Of a stretch of DNA of 20,030 nt, positions 6,632 through 13,281 are shown piece by piece. Under the pieces are notes generated by a model. The model was not told the origin of the DNA. It searched no databases and was given only the letters and a program-made list of their open reading frames with translations. Made by a program: the position numbers and the translations under genes. Source of the stretch: an uncultured Oscillospiraceae bacterium (GTDB lineage Bacteria; Bacillota; Clostridia; Oscillospirales; Acutalibacteraceae); contig CABQLY010000024.1 of NCBI GenBank assembly GCA_902465155.1, forward strand, positions 1-20,030. The letters run 5' to 3'. The first letter of the stretch is position 1. Each line of letters opens with the position of its first letter.

Positions 6632-8423
6632 CCAGCTTTAAAACGGCCATAAAGGCGTCGGGCGGAACCTCTACCGAGCCTAACTTGCGCATTCGCTTTT
6701 TGCCCTCTTTTTGCTTTTCAAGCAGCTTTTTTTTACGGGTAATATCGCCGCCGTAGCACTTGGCCAAAACATCCTTACGCATGGCCTTAACCGTTTCTCG
6801 GGCAATAACCTTGCCGCCAACGGCAACCTGAATAGGCACCTCAAACAGCTGGCGCGGAATATGCTCCTTTAATTTTTCGGCAATGCGGCGGGCGCGGGGA
6901 TAAGCGTTTTGCTCGCAAACAATAAACGATAACGCGTCTACCACATCGCCGGCCAGTAAAACATCTAACTTAACCAGCTTGGCCGGCGCGTAGCCGTGCG
7001 GCTCGTAATCGTAGCTGGCGTACCCCCGTGTGCGCGATTTCAGTGCGTCAAAAAAATCGTACACAATTTCGCCAACCGGCATAAGGTAGTGAATATCTAC
7101 CCGGTCGCCAATATATTGGGTGTCTTTATACTCGCCGCGCCGCTCCTGGCACAGGCCCATAATTTCACCAATATACTCTTTAGGGGAAAAAATGTGCACC
7201 TCGGCTACCGGCTCCAGCGACGCGGTAATGGTGGCCGGGTCGGGATAGTTGGTAGGGTTATCTACCTCCACCGTTTCGCCGTTTGAAAGCTCAAACCGGT
7301 AAACAACGCTGGGGGCGGTGGTAATCAGATCTAAGTTATATTCCCGCTCCAGCCGTTCTTCAATAATCTCCATATGCAGCAGCCCCAAAAATCCGCACCG
7401 AAAGCCAAAGCCCAAGGCCTTAGAGGTCTCCGGCTCAAACAGCAGCGAGGCGTCGTTAAGCTGCAGCTTTTCCAACGCCTCTCTTAAATCGGTGTAGCGG
7501 GCGCCGTCGGCCGGGTAAATGCCGCAAAAAACAACCGGGTTTACCTTGCGGTAGCCGGCCAGCGGCTGCTGGGCGGGGTTTTCGCTAAGGGTAATGGTAT
7601 CGCCCACACGGGCCTCGCTTACCGTTTTAATGGCGGCGGCTAGGTAGCCAACCTCGCCGGCCCTTAGCTCTTTACACGGCACCATGCTGGTTGCCATTTT
7701 TCGCCCAATTTCTACCACATTAAATTCGGCGCCGGTCGCCATCATTTTAACCGTTTGGCCGGGGCGCAAACTGCCGCTTACCACGCGAAAATAAACAATA
7801 ACGCCCTTGTAGGGGTCGTAGTAAGAGTCAAAAATCAAGGCAGTCAACGGTGCGTCGGCGTCCCCTTTTGGGGCGGGAATTACCCGCACCAGCTGCTCTA
7901 AAACCTGTTCCACATTCTGCCCCGTTTTGGCCGAAACCAGCGGCGCCTCATCGGCCGGAATACCAATAACATCCTCAATTTCCTGGCGCACCCGCTCCGG
8001 CTCGGCGCTGGGCAGGTCAATTTTGTTAATCACCGGCAGCAGCTCTAAGTCGTGGTCAATGGCAAGGTAGGTGTTGGCCAGCGTTTGAGCCTCAATCCCC
8101 TGCGAGGCATCTACCACCAAAATAGCCCCCTCGCACGCCGCTAACGAGCGGGAAACCTCGTAGTTAAAATCTACATGGCCGGGGGTATCAATTAAATTAA
8201 ACTCGTACTCCTCCCCGTTTTGGGCGGTGTAATACAAGGTAAGGGGGTGTGCCTTAATGGTAATGCCGCGCTCCCGTTCTAAATCCATGCTGTCTAAAAT
8301 CTGGTCCTCCATCTCCCGCTGCTCAACCGATTTGGTAAGCTCGATCAGCCGGTCGGCCAGGGTAGATTTGCCGTGGTCAATATGGGCAATAATGCAAAAA
8401 TTACGAATATGAGCCTGATCCAT
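6624..8423 (-). CDS. lepA: Elongation factor 4 (LepA)
   Basis: LepA/EF4 is a ribosome-associated translational GTPase proposed to back-translocate stalled ribosomes and to help 30S assembly. The 599 residues are the normal length. The G domain shows G1 AHIDHGKS (13-20), the G2 region RGITIKAH, G3 DTPGHVDF (79-86) and G4 NKIDLPSA (133-140). Family-specific elements follow: GFRCGFLGLLHMEI in domain III and the LepA C-terminal domain ending with KKLLEKQKEGKKRMRKLGSVEVPPDAF in two halves around residue 580. The ATG at 8421-8423 has AAGGAG upstream at a rather long spacing (about 13 nt); no better start is visible. It is the first gene of a two-gene unit with apbE. No hemW/hemN or hrcA follows it, although these commonly do in other Firmicutes. 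Confidence 0.98.
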   Translation of the reverse strand: MDQAHIRNFCIIAHIDHGKSTLADRLIELTKSVEQREMEDQILDSMDLERERGITIKAHPLTLYYTAQNGEEYEFNLIDTPGHVDFNYEVSRSLAACEGAILVVDASQGIEAQTLANTYLAIDHDLELLPVINKIDLPSAEPERVRQEIEDVIGIPADEAPLVSAKTGQNVEQVLEQLVRVIPAPKGDADAPLTALIFDSYYDPYKGVIVYFRVVSGSLRPGQTVKMMATGAEFNVVEIGRKMATSMVPCKELRAGEVGYLAAAIKTVSEARVGDTITLSENPAQQPLAGYRKVNPVVFCGIYPADGARYTDLREALEKLQLNDASLLFEPETSKALGFGFRCGFLGLLHMEIIEERLEREYNLDLITTAPSVVYRFELSNGETVEVDNPTNYPDPATITASLEPVAEVHIFSPKEYIGEIMGLCQERRGEYKDTQYIGDRVDIHYLMPVGEIVYDFFDALKSRTRGYASYDYEPHGYAPAKLVKLDVLLAGDVVDALSFIVCEQNAYPRARRIAEKLKEHIPRQLFEVPIQVAVGGKVIARETVKAMRKDVLAKCYGGDITRKKKLLEKQKEGKKRMRKLGSVEVPPDAFMAVLKLDE

Positions 8424-8460
8424 AAGCTACTGTTTACTCCTTGAAATAATATACAGCATT

Positions 8461-8489
8461 ATTATACAACATTTGTGCCGCAATTGCTA
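8461..8489 (-). promoter_or_regulatory. lepA-apbE promoter
   Basis: On the minus strand a perfect TATAAT (8461-8466) lies about 40 nt upstream of the lepA ATG. At 17 nt upstream the hexamer is TAGCAA, a poor -35, so recognition would rest on the -10. The leader would be about 30 nt. Confidence 0.5.
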
Positions 8490-8544
8490 CTTAAATTTTG
8501 TAAAAATCTTGCCGGGCGCCTGTTGGCCCTTTTTCCCCAAAAGC

Positions 8545-8582
8545 GCACAAAACCGCCCGGGCCGTTAGCAGTGCCCGGGCAG
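8545..8582 (-). terminator. Rho-independent terminator of the sugar isomerase gene
   Basis: On the minus strand CTGCCCGGGC (8573-8582) pairs fully, with one G-T wobble, to GCCCGGGCGG (8553-8562) around a 10-nt loop. TTTTGTG follows directly. It starts 4 nt past the stop codon of the isomerase gene. Confidence 0.75.
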
Positions 8583-8586
8583 CCAA

Positions 8587-9495
8587 TTATTCGTACCGCT
8601 GTTTTAGCATGTACCTTAAGACCTTAACGGCAAATTCGGCCGTTTCTACCAAAAAATCGCTGCCAAAATGGCTAAGGTTTAACTCCATGTTATAAATGCC
8701 GCTGTAACCAATTTCGTCTAACGCGTTAAACACATCCTCCCAATCTATACAGCCGGTTTTTGGAATTTTGTGTTGGTCGGTTAAAGTATCGTTATCGTTT
8801 AAATGCAGCACTGTAACCGCCTTGCCAAGCTTTCGGATAACATTGGCCGGGGTGGGGTTGCCGTACCGCATGGCTTTGTTGCTGTGCCCGGTATCTACAC
8901 AAACCGTAAAGCCTTCCCGCAATTCCGGCCGGCTTGCAATGTCAAGGTAGGCTTTTTCAAAGGCCGAAAAGTTGCCAAAAAAGTCGCAGGCCGAATATTT
9001 CACGGCGTCCCCAAAGGTCTCGGTAGCAATTTTAATGCCGTTTTTTAAGGCAAAGGGAACCGTGCGGGAAAACAGCTCGTAGCTTAAACGGTACATGAGC
9101 GCCGGCTCGGGGTTGGGCCCTAAAAAAATAGAGGTGGCGTTGTGCACCACGCAAACCCCTGCCCCTAAAGCAGCGGTGGCCAGACAATCCAGCTCGGTGT
9201 TTTTTACCAAAGCGTCATCCTCGGCCGGGCGGTTTACAAAGCCCGACATTTTACCGTGAGTTTGCCCAATATAAATGCCGTATTTCTTAGCCTGATTTTT
9301 TAACTCGGCGTAGTATTCCAAAATCGCCTGCGGCCCTTTGCTGTAAAGGGAATTCGGCGTTCGGTAATCGTTTTGTGCGGCGCATAGATCAAAATCAACC
9401 GCGTCAACGCCAATGCGTGCGGCAATTTCAAGCGCTTTTCGGTCGCCGTATTTTTTTTGCAGTGCCCCAATAGAAAGGCTTACCTGTTTTTTCAT
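8587..9495 (-). CDS. Sugar phosphate isomerase/epimerase-like TIM barrel protein
   Basis: A member of the xylose-isomerase-like / AP endonuclease 2 TIM-barrel superfamily (COG1082), whose members interconvert ketoses, inosose or related sugar acids with a divalent metal. Probable metal ligands and active-site residues are Glu159 (TETFGD), Asp201 and His204 (VDTGHSNK), His231 (LHLNDND), His242 (TDQHKIP) and Glu271 (YNMELNL); the set looks complete. The 302 residues are normal for the family. The ATG at 9493-9495 has a strong AGGAGG at 8 nt. It is a single-gene unit between lepA and the ABC operon, ending in a strong terminator, and no sugar kinase, dehydrogenase or transporter stands beside it, so the substrate is open. 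An endonuclease IV role is unlikely because the DNA-repair family motifs are missing. Confidence 0.85.
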   Translation of the reverse strand: MKKQVSLSIGALQKKYGDRKALEIAARIGVDAVDFDLCAAQNDYRTPNSLYSKGPQAILEYYAELKNQAKKYGIYIGQTHGKMSGFVNRPAEDDALVKNTELDCLATAALGAGVCVVHNATSIFLGPNPEPALMYRLSYELFSRTVPFALKNGIKIATETFGDAVKYSACDFFGNFSAFEKAYLDIASRPELREGFTVCVDTGHSNKAMRYGNPTPANVIRKLGKAVTVLHLNDNDTLTDQHKIPKTGCIDWEDVFNALDEIGYSGIYNMELNLSHFGSDFLVETAEFAVKVLRYMLKQRYE

Positions 9496-9606
9496 TTAAT
9501 TTTCCTCCTAAAAGAACAATACAGTTATGAATAAACCCAAACTTAAATTTTCGGCAACATTTACGCCGCGCTTGGCCCTTGTTTTTTGCGCAGCGGCTTT
9601 GCCTGG

Positions 9607-10335
9607 TTATTTTTTCATTCGGTGCAAAAAGGCCCAAACCGCCAAAAACCCGGTAAGCGCGGCGTAACCCAAAACCCACCAAAGGTGCGGAAAAACACCG
9701 GCCAGGTTATTGCTAAGCACTGCCCGCTCCAGCTCTACCGCATGCACAAAGGGCAGCGCTTCGGCAACCCTTTTAAAGGCGCCGCCCACCAGGTTTAAAT
9801 CAAACCACACGCCCGAAAGCCAGGCCGTAAGGTTTGTTAGCAGCGCCCCGCAAATTCCGCCCACCTGTTTTACGCTAAAAATGCTGCCGCACAGCAGCCC
9901 AAGGGCAATAAAAAACACGGCCGAGGGCAGCAAAAACAGCACGGCTAAAACAGCCTGCAGCGTAATTTTAAGCCCTAAAACGGCGGCAGCCAAATAACAA
10001 ACCGCCCCTTGCAGCAGGGCAATTGGCAAAATAGGCAAGGCGTAGCCCAAAATAAATTCCGGCGCGGTAAGTGGCGTGGTGTAAAGGCGCTGTAAAAAGG
10101 CGCTTTCCCTGTCTTTCGCAATTAGGGTTGCCGAAAAAAGCGTAATAAACGCCAAGCCAAACACGGTAATGCCGGGGGTTAGGCTTTTTAGCTCAAACAG
10201 GCTTACCGGCACATTGGCCTGAATAGCCGAAAGCAGCAGCAGTAAAATAACCGGAAAGCCCAGGCCAAACGCCACGGTCAGCGGGTCGCGGCAAATTTCC
10301 TTTGCCGTTCGTGTACTAAAGCTCCAAAGTCGCAT
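9607..10335 (-). CDS. ABC-2 type transporter permease
   Basis: The membrane half of an ABC exporter of the ABC-2 (drug/polyketide or NatB-like) class. The 242 residues show about six hydrophobic segments: VAFGLGFPVILLLLL near residue 22, FGLAFITLFSATL, LPIALLQGAVCYLAAAVLG, AVLAVLFLLPSAVFF, GGICGALLTNLTAWLSG and LGYAALTGFLAVWAF. The pattern AKDRESAFLQRLYTTPL between helices 2 and 3 is the coupling element typical of ABC-2 permeases. Its ATG lies 2 nt after the stop codon of the ATPase gene, so the two are translated together and form one transporter, presumably as a homodimer of each. The preceding TetR-type gene is a likely local repressor. The substrate cannot be read from the sequence; drug or peptide export is the usual assignment. 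Confidence 0.9.
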   Translation of the reverse strand: MRLWSFSTRTAKEICRDPLTVAFGLGFPVILLLLLSAIQANVPVSLFELKSLTPGITVFGLAFITLFSATLIAKDRESAFLQRLYTTPLTAPEFILGYALPILPIALLQGAVCYLAAAVLGLKITLQAVLAVLFLLPSAVFFIALGLLCGSIFSVKQVGGICGALLTNLTAWLSGVWFDLNLVGGAFKRVAEALPFVHAVELERAVLSNNLAGVFPHLWWVLGYAALTGFLAVWAFLHRMKK

Positions 10336-10337
10336 TT

Positions 10338-11063
10338 TTAAGCCCCCTTTACAATTTTAATAAACGCAGCCTCTAAATTCGGCGCGCCGGTTTGCTCTTT
10401 TAAGGCTAAAACCGTTCCGGTTTGCAGCAGGCGCCCGTTTTTCATTACACCCACCCGGTCGGCCAAAAACTCGGCCTCCTCCATATAATGGGTGGTAAGC
10501 ACAACGGTTACCTTGCCCTTTAAAGCGCAAATAAGCTCCCAAAGCTCGCTGCGGGCTAAAACATCTAACCCCAAGGTGGGTTCGTCTAAAAACAAAATTT
10601 CGGGCTCGGTTACCAAGGCCATGGCAATGCTTAACCGGTGCTGCCACCCGCCCGAAAGCCGGCCCGCCTTTTTGGCGGCAACCGGGGCCAGCCCAAGCCG
10701 CTCGCAAAGCTCGGCCGTTTTTTGCTGTTGCAGGGCTTTACAAAAGCCGTGCACCCCGCACATAAGCCTTAAATTCTCCCGCACGGTTAAATTGGGGGCA
10801 ACGGCCGTTTCCTGCGGGGAAACGCCAATAATGCTTTTTACCCCGGCTGTATTATTTAAAATGCTGTGCCCCTGCAAAAAGGCCTGCCCCGCTGTTGGCC
10901 TTAACAGCCCACAAAGCATTTTAACCGTGGTTGTTTTGCCGGCCCCGTTTACCCCCAGCAGCGCAAAAAGCTCCCCTTTTTCAACCGTAAGGTTCAACGC
11001 GTCTACGGCGGTAACATCCTTGTACCGTTTGGTTAAATTTTTGGTTTCAATAGCCGGTTTCAT
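10338..11063 (-). CDS. ABC transporter ATP-binding protein
   Basis: The nucleotide-binding subunit of the ABC-2 exporter encoded just downstream. From the chosen ATG (11061-11063) the protein has 241 residues: Walker A GVNGAGKTT (37-45), Q-loop Gln84, signature LSGGW (136-140), Walker B ILFLDEP (156-162), D-loop LGLD and H-loop His192 in TTHYMEEAE. The fifth signature position is Trp, where Gln, Met or Glu is usual; ATPase function should not be lost but it is noteworthy. A longer frame starting at 11198 would read 45 residues through the regulator gene in another frame; the ATG used here forms an ATGA overlap with the regulator's stop and has AGAGGGA upstream, so translational coupling is likely. 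Regulator, ATPase and permease form one operon. Confidence 0.94.
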   Translation of the reverse strand: MKPAIETKNLTKRYKDVTAVDALNLTVEKGELFALLGVNGAGKTTTVKMLCGLLRPTAGQAFLQGHSILNNTAGVKSIIGVSPQETAVAPNLTVRENLRLMCGVHGFCKALQQQKTAELCERLGLAPVAAKKAGRLSGGWQHRLSIAMALVTEPEILFLDEPTLGLDVLARSELWELICALKGKVTVVLTTHYMEEAEFLADRVGVMKNGRLLQTGTVLALKEQTGAPNLEAAFIKIVKGA

Positions 11064-11632
11064 GTTTGGTTCCCTCTCTTTTCCGTACAGCTTTTCAGCC
11101 CCAAATAGGCGTTTGTTAACACCTCGCTTACAAATGCGTCGTCCCAATTTAAGTAGTTGGTGGCAACCATGGTGGCAATGCCGTGTACATAAACCCACAT
11201 TTGCAAATGAAAAAGGTAGGCCTGCTGCTCGCTAAGGTTTAGGTTTTTTTGCAACAGGTTCAGCAGCGGGCGCAGCTCCTCTTTATTCTCCTGCACCGTT
11301 TCACCGCTGCGATCCCGCATAAACAGCAGCTTAAACAACTCCCTTTCCTGCCGCGCAAATTGAATGTAGGCCATTCCGCTGGCCTTGTAGGGCGGGTATT
11401 TTCCGGCGGCCATGCTTTGCTTTAACGCCTGTTGGTACACACCGTTTGCGGCCTCTAACACCCCTTGCTGCACCTGAGCCATGTTTTCAAACAAACTAAA
11501 TATAGGCTTTGAGGAGCAGCCCAGCCGCTGCCCCAGCGCGCGGGCGGTAAGGGCCCGTGCCCCCTGCTCCCGCACCAGCTGCAGGGCGGCGGTAAGAATT
11601 TGCTCTTTGGTAAATAAAAACTTTCGCGGCAT
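11060..11632 (-). CDS. TetR/AcrR family transcriptional regulator
   Basis: A one-component repressor with an N-terminal TetR helix-turn-helix (FTKEQILTAALQLVREQG, then ALTARALGQRLGCSSKPIFSLFENMAQVQQGV, about residues 6-60) and a helical ligand-binding C-terminal domain. The recognition helix region is GCSSKPIFSLF, with Phe-Ser-Leu-Phe in place of the frequent Tyr-Xaa-Xaa-Phe. The ATG at 11630-11632 has AAAGGGGG at 6 nt; a TTG nine codons earlier (11657-11659) would overlap that site and is not used. This gives 190 residues, normal. It opens the ABC operon and probably represses it together with itself; the inducer is likely the exported compound. Its operator has not been located with certainty; candidates are the promoter region 11880-11935 and the tandem repeats in the leader. 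Confidence 0.9.
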   Translation of the reverse strand: MPRKFLFTKEQILTAALQLVREQGARALTARALGQRLGCSSKPIFSLFENMAQVQQGVLEAANGVYQQALKQSMAAGKYPPYKASGMAYIQFARQERELFKLLFMRDRSGETVQENKEELRPLLNLLQKNLNLSEQQAYLFHLQMWVYVHGIATMVATNYLNWDDAFVSEVLTNAYLGLKSCTEKRGNQT

Positions 11633-11680
11633 TGGTATCCCCCTTTTTTTAGCGCCCAAAAACCGGCCATTTTTTAAGTG

Positions 11681-11780
11681 GTGCTAAGCCGTTTTAATGC
11701 CAAGCGGCTTTTGCGCCAAGCAATTTTAGTGCCAAACCATTTTAATACCAAATCATTTTATTTAGTACCAAGCGGCTTTT
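11681..11780 (-). repeat. Six degenerate ~16-bp tandem repeats in the regulator leader
   Basis: Read on the minus strand the block falls into units of 15-21 nt that each begin with AAAA and contain TTGG or TTAG: AAAAGCCGCTTGG, AAAATGATTTGG, AAAATGGTTTGG, AAAATTGCTTGG, AAAAGCCGCTTGG, AAAACGGCTTAG. The first and fifth share 13 identical bases. The block lies inside the predicted 5' leader of the TetR-ABC transcript, 49 nt ahead of the start codon. There is no ribosome-binding site or ORF in it. It could be a set of protein-binding sites, or a decayed tandem duplication. Confidence 0.65.
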
Positions 11781-11906
11781 ACGCCGGGTTAGCGCCGTTT
11801 TTGAACCCTGTTTTGTTTTAACCGCGTTCACCCAAGGCGGTTTAAGGCAAAACAGTTCCGGCGGCAAAAGTTAAAGCAACGGTTGTAGCGCAACACTTGT
11901 TTCTTT

Positions 11907-11935
11907 ATTGTAGCACGCTTATCCCCGCTTGTCAA
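11907..11935 (-). promoter_or_regulatory. Promoter of the TetR-ABC operon
   Basis: On the minus strand TTGACA (11930-11935), 17 nt, TACAAT (11907-11912), close to consensus. The start point near 11900 implies an unusually long leader of about 268 nt before the regulator ATG. GTTG-cgcta-CAAC just downstream of the start (around 11883-11895) is a short inverted repeat that could be the operator. Confidence 0.8.
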
Positions 11936-12001
11936 GCCCTAAGCGCGCTGCCGCCATTTTACTAAAAGGTTCCGGCACCGGCAATGCAACCGGCGGGAGC
12001 A

Positions 12002-12267
12002 AACACCTACGCTGAGAACCAACACCTACGCTGGGCACCAACACCTACGCCGGGCACCAACACCTACGCCGGGCGCCAACACCCACGCCGGGCGCCAACA
12101 CCCACGCCGAGAACCAACCCCTACGCCGAGAACCAACACCTACACCGGAAACCAACACCTACACCGGAAACCAACACCTACACCGGAAACCAACACCCAC
12201 GCTGGGGACCAACACCTACGCTGGGTGCCAACCCCTACGCCGGGAACCAACACCTACGCCGGGCGCC
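12002..12267. repeat. Minisatellite of 14 contiguous 19-bp units
   Basis: Fourteen units of exactly 19 bp, with no indels and no spacers, consensus AACACCTACGCCGGGAACC. Units 8, 9 and 10 are identical (TACACCGGAAACC type). The first ten bases vary little, and most changes fall in the last seven, where runs of GGGCGCC, GGGCACC or GAGAACC alternate in neighbours, a sign of unit-wise duplication. The unit is not a multiple of three, so any reading frame cycles through three phases. The complementary strand carries four GG pairs per unit. It lies 66 nt beyond the -35 of the TetR promoter and about 180 nt before the hydrogenase-operon promoter, which are divergent. Confidence 0.95.
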
Positions 12268-12295
12268 GCTAAGCTTTTGCTTTTTGGGCTCCGGC

Positions 12296-12323
12296 GGCCC
12301 GGCGGTTATTTTACAGCCGGGCC
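12296..12323. repeat. Perfect 8-bp GC inverted repeat
   Basis: GGCCCGGC (12296-12303) and GCCGGGCC (12316-12323) are exact reverse complements around a 12-nt AT-rich loop. There is no T run on either side in either direction, so it is not a standard terminator. It sits between the minisatellite and the promoter at 12450; the rest of 12268-12449 shows nothing else that I can name. Confidence 0.5.
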
Positions 12324-12449
12324 AACGGGTTGGCATTAATTCTTACACCCCGCGCCTGCAAATCTGCGTTTATTCCCCGCCGGCGGCAGGCCGGCAAACG
12401 CCAAGCCTTTGGGCTTTTAAACTTTTCGGCAGCGCTGCAACAATACTGC

Positions 12450-12478
12450 TTGCAAGCGGGGGCTGTTTATGTTAAAAT
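12450..12478 (+). promoter_or_regulatory. Promoter of the hydrogenase-associated operon
   Basis: TTGCAA (12450-12455), 17 nt, TAAAAT (12473-12478) preceded by TGT as an extended -10. Transcription would start near 12485, giving a leader of about 17 nt that contains ACGGGGG, the ribosome-binding site of the first gene. Confidence 0.65.
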
Positions 12479-12501
12479 AAAAACAAAACGGGGGTTTTAT
12501 T

Positions 12502-12858
12502 ATGACGATTGCAGATGTAAAAAGCATTTTAAACGCAACGGTAATTTGCTGCGACGAGGCGCTGGAAAAGCAGGTGCATAACGCCTGCGGCTCGGATATG
12601 ATGAGCGATGTGTTAGCCTTTGTAAAGGATCAATCGGTTTTAATAACGGGGCTTTGCAACCCGCAGGTTATTCGCACCGCCGAAATGATGGATATTATTT
12701 GCATTTGCTTTGTGCGCGGCAAGCAGCCGGATGAGGCCATGATTGCCTTAGCGCGCGAAAAGGGCATTGTGCTGCTAACTACCACCCTGCGGATGTTTAC
12801 CGCCTGCGGCATACTGTACGAAAGCGGGCTGCGCGGGGGTGCCAACCAATGTGTATGA
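12502..12858 (+). CDS. DRTGG-domain protein, hydrogenase-associated (first copy)
   Basis: A 118-residue protein made essentially of one DRTGG domain (PF07085), a fold also found in phosphotransacetylases and CBS-type pyrophosphatases, of unknown biochemical role. Typical stretches are CGSDMMSDVLAF (29-40), VLITGLCNPQVIRTAEMM (46-63) and FVRGKQPDEAMIALA (70-84), with a closing MFTACGILYESGL. The core fits the subfamily that accompanies [FeFe]-hydrogenases in Clostridia. The ATG at 12502 has GGGG at about 7 nt. It opens the operon, and its last codons overlap the next gene. No membrane segment or signal peptide is visible. Nucleotide or redox-state binding is possible but is my inference only; a second, diverged copy lies at 14730-15056. 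Confidence 0.85.
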   Translation: MTIADVKSILNATVICCDEALEKQVHNACGSDMMSDVLAFVKDQSVLITGLCNPQVIRTAEMMDIICICFVRGKQPDEAMIALAREKGIVLLTTTLRMFTACGILYESGLRGGANQCV

Positions 12859-13268
12859 TGAAGCTGCATTTTGATGTTTCGGGCGAGGATTTTACCCGCG
12901 CAGGCGAGGCCTCGGGCAAGGTAAAGGCCACCTTAAAGCAGCTGGGGTACGACCCCAACACCGTTCGGCGCGTTGCCATTGCCCTGTACGAGGGGGAAAT
13001 TAACCTGGTTATTCACGCCGGGGGCGGCGCCATTGATGTTGAAATAGACCCCACGGTAATTCGCATTACCCTTTCGGACCACGGGCCCGGCATTGCCGAT
13101 GTGGAAAAGGCCATGCGGGAGGGGTATTCCACCGCTACGGAGAATATTCGCGCGCTGGGCTTTGGCGCCGGCATGGGCCTGCCCAACATGAAAAAATACA
13201 CCGACGATATGCAAATAGAAACAGCCGTTGGCAAAGGCACCACCATTCGCATGAAAGTTAACATATAA
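12849..13268 (+). CDS. RsbW-like ATP-binding protein (HATPase)
   Basis: A stand-alone GHKL/HATPase domain of the anti-sigma factor / serine kinase type (RsbW, SpoIIAB). From ATG 12849 (139 residues) the N box is EGEINLVIH (48-56), the G1 box DHGPGIAD (77-84) and the G2 box GFGAGMGL (104-111), followed by KGTTIRMKV. All ATP-binding boxes are present. RsbW-type proteins phosphorylate an antagonist protein and bind a sigma factor; neither a STAS-domain antagonist nor a sigma factor gene is in this window. Its gene overlaps the DRTGG gene by 10 nt, with GGGGG at 9 nt before the ATG (other ATGs at 12855 and 12858 are possible), and it is followed by the hydrogenase gene after 13 nt. The context suggests it relays the hydrogenase's signal; its true partner is unknown. 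Confidence 0.88.
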   Translation: MCMMKLHFDVSGEDFTRAGEASGKVKATLKQLGYDPNTVRRVAIALYEGEINLVIHAGGGAIDVEIDPTVIRITLSDHGPGIADVEKAMREGYSTATENIRALGFGAGMGLPNMKKYTDDMQIETAVGKGTTIRMKVNI

Positions 13269-13281
13269 GGCGGGATGAACG

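Noticed and set aside
11064..11198. 45-residue N-terminal extension of the ABC ATPase
   Set aside because: It reads through the TetR-type regulator gene in another frame; the ATGA junction at 11060-11063 with an upstream ribosome-binding site fits the shorter protein.
10492..11235. 247-codon plus-strand open frame opposite the ABC ATPase and the regulator
   Set aside because: It is antisense to two genes with intact family motifs, has no ribosome-binding site and no recognisable domain; long antisense frames are expected at this codon bias.
12002..12267. CRISPR-like array
   Set aside because: The 19-bp units touch each other without spacers, show unit-to-unit drift and have no cas genes nearby.
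12296..12323. Rho-independent terminator
   Set aside because: The stem is perfect, but no T run follows in either direction and there is no gene to end.
11984..12475. A 163-codon open frame spanning the 19-bp minisatellite, with a 19-residue proline/threonine-rich period
   Set aside because: No fitting ribosome-binding site precedes its ATG (AAAGG is 14 nt away). A 19-bp unit rotates through all frames, so openness follows from the near absence of stops in the unit. The tail after the repeat has no recognisable fold and runs through the promoter region.
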